From positions 2,108,001 through 2,172,000 of the forward strand of contig JAWKNO010000003.1 in assembly GCA_041391665.1 (NCBI GenBank): DNA of 64,000 nucleotides. The letters run 5' to 3'. The position numbers and the translations under genes were made by a program. Below are positions 62,635-64,000 of this stretch, in pieces; the stretch's first letter is position 1, and each line of letters begins with the position of its first letter. Source of the stretch: Bacteroidia bacterium. Its GTDB lineage: Bacteria; Bacteroidota; Bacteroidia; J057. Below the pieces are notes generated by a model. The model ran no database searches, had not been told where the DNA came from, and saw only the letters and a list, made by a program, of their open reading frames with translations.

Positions 62635-63401
62635 GGTGAAAGAATATCCAGATTTTTAAGCGCGAGCCTGTAATATTTATTTTCAGGATTGGAGCTATCG
62701 CGGGTTACTTCCCGGAGTGCCTGAATGGCCCGATCCTGATCACCTTTTTCGTGGTAGAGCACAGAAAGTTGCAGCCAGGCAGGCAGCCGGTCATTCATTT
62801 CTTCTCCATGTCGGGCCACATTCAGCAAATATTTTTCCGCCTTTTCCAAATCTTTGGTTGGTGCAGGCGCATACAGATAGTTTACCCCCGCATAATATCT
62901 GCGTACGGTTTCTGACTTGGATATGGGGCCGGAATCGAGGGTGAGGAGCGAATCAGAATCGGCTTCTTTCACAAGAAAACGCAGATTCTGCTGAAAATCT
63001 CCCATAGATTCGGGATGTGCGATTAATCCTTCAGCGCCGTCGCCCTTTACCTCAGTCATCGGGCGAAGTTCATAGTTTATCCCATCCGGAAATTGAGAGT
63101 TGGAAAATAAGAATTTCACAAAAAATGATACCCCGATAAACACAACCGAAGCCGCAGCGAAATAAATATACAGGCGGGGAAAATTTCGCAGTCGCTTGTT
63201 TTGAGCAGCAGGCTCCGTTTTGGATTTTTCATAATTTTCCCGGGCAACCTGATCTGCTAATGCGAGAATCATGGTCTCCTGAAACCGGAAGGCCTCAGCC
63301 AGTTCGCTGTCAGTTTCCATTCGTTTCAAAAACTGTTCTCGTTCTGCTTTGGGCATTTCACCGCGAAACAGGCGGTCGAGGTCTTCCTGATAATGTTCCA
63401 T
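62631..63401 (-). CDS. anti-sigma-like single-pass membrane protein with periplasmic TPR
   Basis: The 256-residue protein has a cytoplasmic N-terminus (1-75: MEHYQEDLDRLFRGEMPKAE, then REQFLKRMETDSELAEAFRF), one transmembrane helix (~77-99: YIYFAAASVVFIGVSFFVKF), and a periplasmic part with TPR-like repeats at its end (APTKDLEKAEKYLLNVARHG; QDRAIQALREVTRDSSNPEN). The N-terminal 'D-LFRGEM...ER..F..R..-D-EL...F' pattern matches small anti-sigma or zinc-free anti-sigma-like domains of Bacteroidota. It starts 12 bp downstream of the sigma-factor gene stop, the standard sigma/anti-sigma order. The stop overlaps that of the CHAT gene. Confidence 0.75.
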   Translation of the reverse strand: MEHYQEDLDRLFRGEMPKAEREQFLKRMETDSELAEAFRFQETMILALADQVARENYEKSKTEPAAQNKRLRNFPRLYIYFAAASVVFIGVSFFVKFLFSNSQFPDGINYELRPMTEVKGDGAEGLIAHPESMGDFQQNLRFLVKEADSDSLLTLDSGPISKSETVRRYYAGVNYLYAPAPTKDLEKAEKYLLNVARHGEEMNDRLPAWLQLSVLYHEKGDQDRAIQALREVTRDSSNPENKYYRLALKNLDILSP

Positions 63402-63413
63402 TTTTTAAAAAAA

Positions 63414-63983
63414 TTATTCTCTGATTGAAACAAAAACACCCCTCAGCCGCTTAATACACCTATTTTTTTGAGTTTTTGCGCCATCTGCCGACTCATAGTC
63501 CATCGCAATTGCAATTTCAGCCATTTTTCTCCCTTCCATATAAAATAAGGTAAGGATTTTATAGCAAATCAGGCTTTCCTTTTTTAAATTAGTCAATGCA
63601 CGGTTTAGTTTTCTGACCATACTTTCCATTTCGCTATTATCTTCCATTTCCTCATTTTCATCATAGCTGGGAGGAAAATCTGTTTCAGAATTTTGTTTTC
63701 GGGCCAAACGAAACCAGTCGCGCTTCAGGCTTGTGAAAAACAATCCATCAAAGTCTCTGACCTTCCAGCCGCCTTCCTGTGTGTATTTTTTCCATAGTCT
63801 TAGAAAAAAATCTGAACATATATCTTTTGCATCTTCTTCCGGACACCCCTTTTGTAAAAGAGATTTTACTCCTTCTGAATAATAACAATCCATTAACCTC
63901 CGATAAGCTGAAACTGAAGTAGAAACCGAAGCTGAATAGTTTGTAATCTCTTGCAGCAGAGAGGCTGCATCACATTTAGGCAT
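63414..63983 (-). CDS. ECF-type RNA polymerase sigma factor
   Basis: The 189-residue protein has a region 2-like part (~30-90: YYSEGVKSLLQKGCPEEDAK, DICSDFFLRLWKKYTQ, then FDGLFFTSLKRDWFRLARKQ) and a region 4 HTH (~135-185: KESLICYKILTLFYMEGRKM, AEIAIAMDYESADGAKTQKN, RCIKRLR). The GAKTQKNRCIKRLR end is typical of ECF sigma factors in Bacteroidota. It directs RNA polymerase to a small regulon, likely including its own operon. An adjacent anti-sigma-like membrane protein follows at 12 bp. The start at 63983 is 17 bp from the window end, so the promoter is outside. Confidence 0.88.
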   Translation of the reverse strand: MPKCDAASLLQEITNYSASVSTSVSAYRRLMDCYYSEGVKSLLQKGCPEEDAKDICSDFFLRLWKKYTQEGGWKVRDFDGLFFTSLKRDWFRLARKQNSETDFPPSYDENEEMEDNSEMESMVRKLNRALTNLKKESLICYKILTLFYMEGRKMAEIAIAMDYESADGAKTQKNRCIKRLRGVFVSIRE

Positions 63984-64000
63984 AGTTATCCAGATATAAG

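Noticed and set aside
1..64000. tRNA, rRNA and CRISPR arrays
   Set aside because: Scanned by eye for TψC-loop strings, rRNA-like blocks and regularly spaced short repeats; none found. The only regular repeat is the 232-bp tandem unit, whose spacing and length do not fit CRISPR.

Overview
The window looks like a chromosomal segment of a member of the Bacteroidota, most likely a Saprospiria/Lewinella-type bacterium. Markers are type IX secretion (T9SS) type A and type B sorting domains, a TonB-dependent receptor with a carboxypeptidase-regulatory-like N-terminus, LytS/LytTR two-component genes, ThuA, DUF1080 and Gfo/Idh/MocA sugar genes, short A+T-rich intergenic regions and weak Shine-Dalgarno sequences. 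This taxon call comes from protein families seen by eye, not from a database search. No rRNA, tRNA or CRISPR array was found.

Region 1 (1-13.5 kb) is an accessory, defence-type island. It holds the tail of a transporter, a decayed BRO/DinD-like gene with an early stop, and a YhcG-type PD-(D/E)XK nuclease gene with an apparent in-frame internal deletion, sitting between inverted and direct repeats. A minus-strand block follows: hsdR, a hairpin repeat element, hsdM, hsdS, a dynamin-like GTPase and an AlbA_2 protein. An AAA-ATPase/PD-(D/E)XK protein lies upstream of hsdR. The joining of a complete type I restriction system with a dynamin-like GTPase and an AlbA_2 protein is the first of two candidate systems.

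Region 2 (13.5-24.4 kb) carries a GH67 alpha-glucuronidase, a DUF4265 protein, a class C beta-lactamase-like serine hydrolase, a CPBP membrane protease, an NAD(P)-binding protein, and a four-gene operon ending in a LytS-type kinase and LytTR regulator. An IS5-type transposase remnant and a second AlbA_2 protein with a GHKL-like C-terminus close the region.

Region 3 (24.5-42.3 kb) is mostly housekeeping and carbohydrate-related: phosphohexomutase, a large TPR/7TM/PAS histidine kinase, ThuA lipoprotein, TonB receptor, T9SS-exported kelch protein, NarL-type regulator, GH67-like lipoprotein, glutamine amidotransferase, a Gfo/Idh/MocA oxidoreductase plus DUF1080 operon, MarC, two small membrane proteins and a short HPF/RaiA protein.

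Region 4 (42.4-52.7 kb) has a sulfatase, a large T9SS type B protein, a small lipoprotein, a zinc dehydrogenase plus PqaA-like operon, an exact 232-bp tandem duplication, a PRMT-like methyltransferase and a truncated IS3-family element.

Region 5 (52.9-64 kb) has a four-gene operon of exported proteins ending in an outer-membrane barrel (includes a DUF6175 protein), a helical-repeat protein, a tiny T9SS sorting-domain protein, and a module of TPR-CHAT protease, anti-sigma-like membrane protein and ECF-like sigma factor. That module is the second candidate system: a caspase-like protease predicted to face the periplasm next to a sigma/anti-sigma pair.
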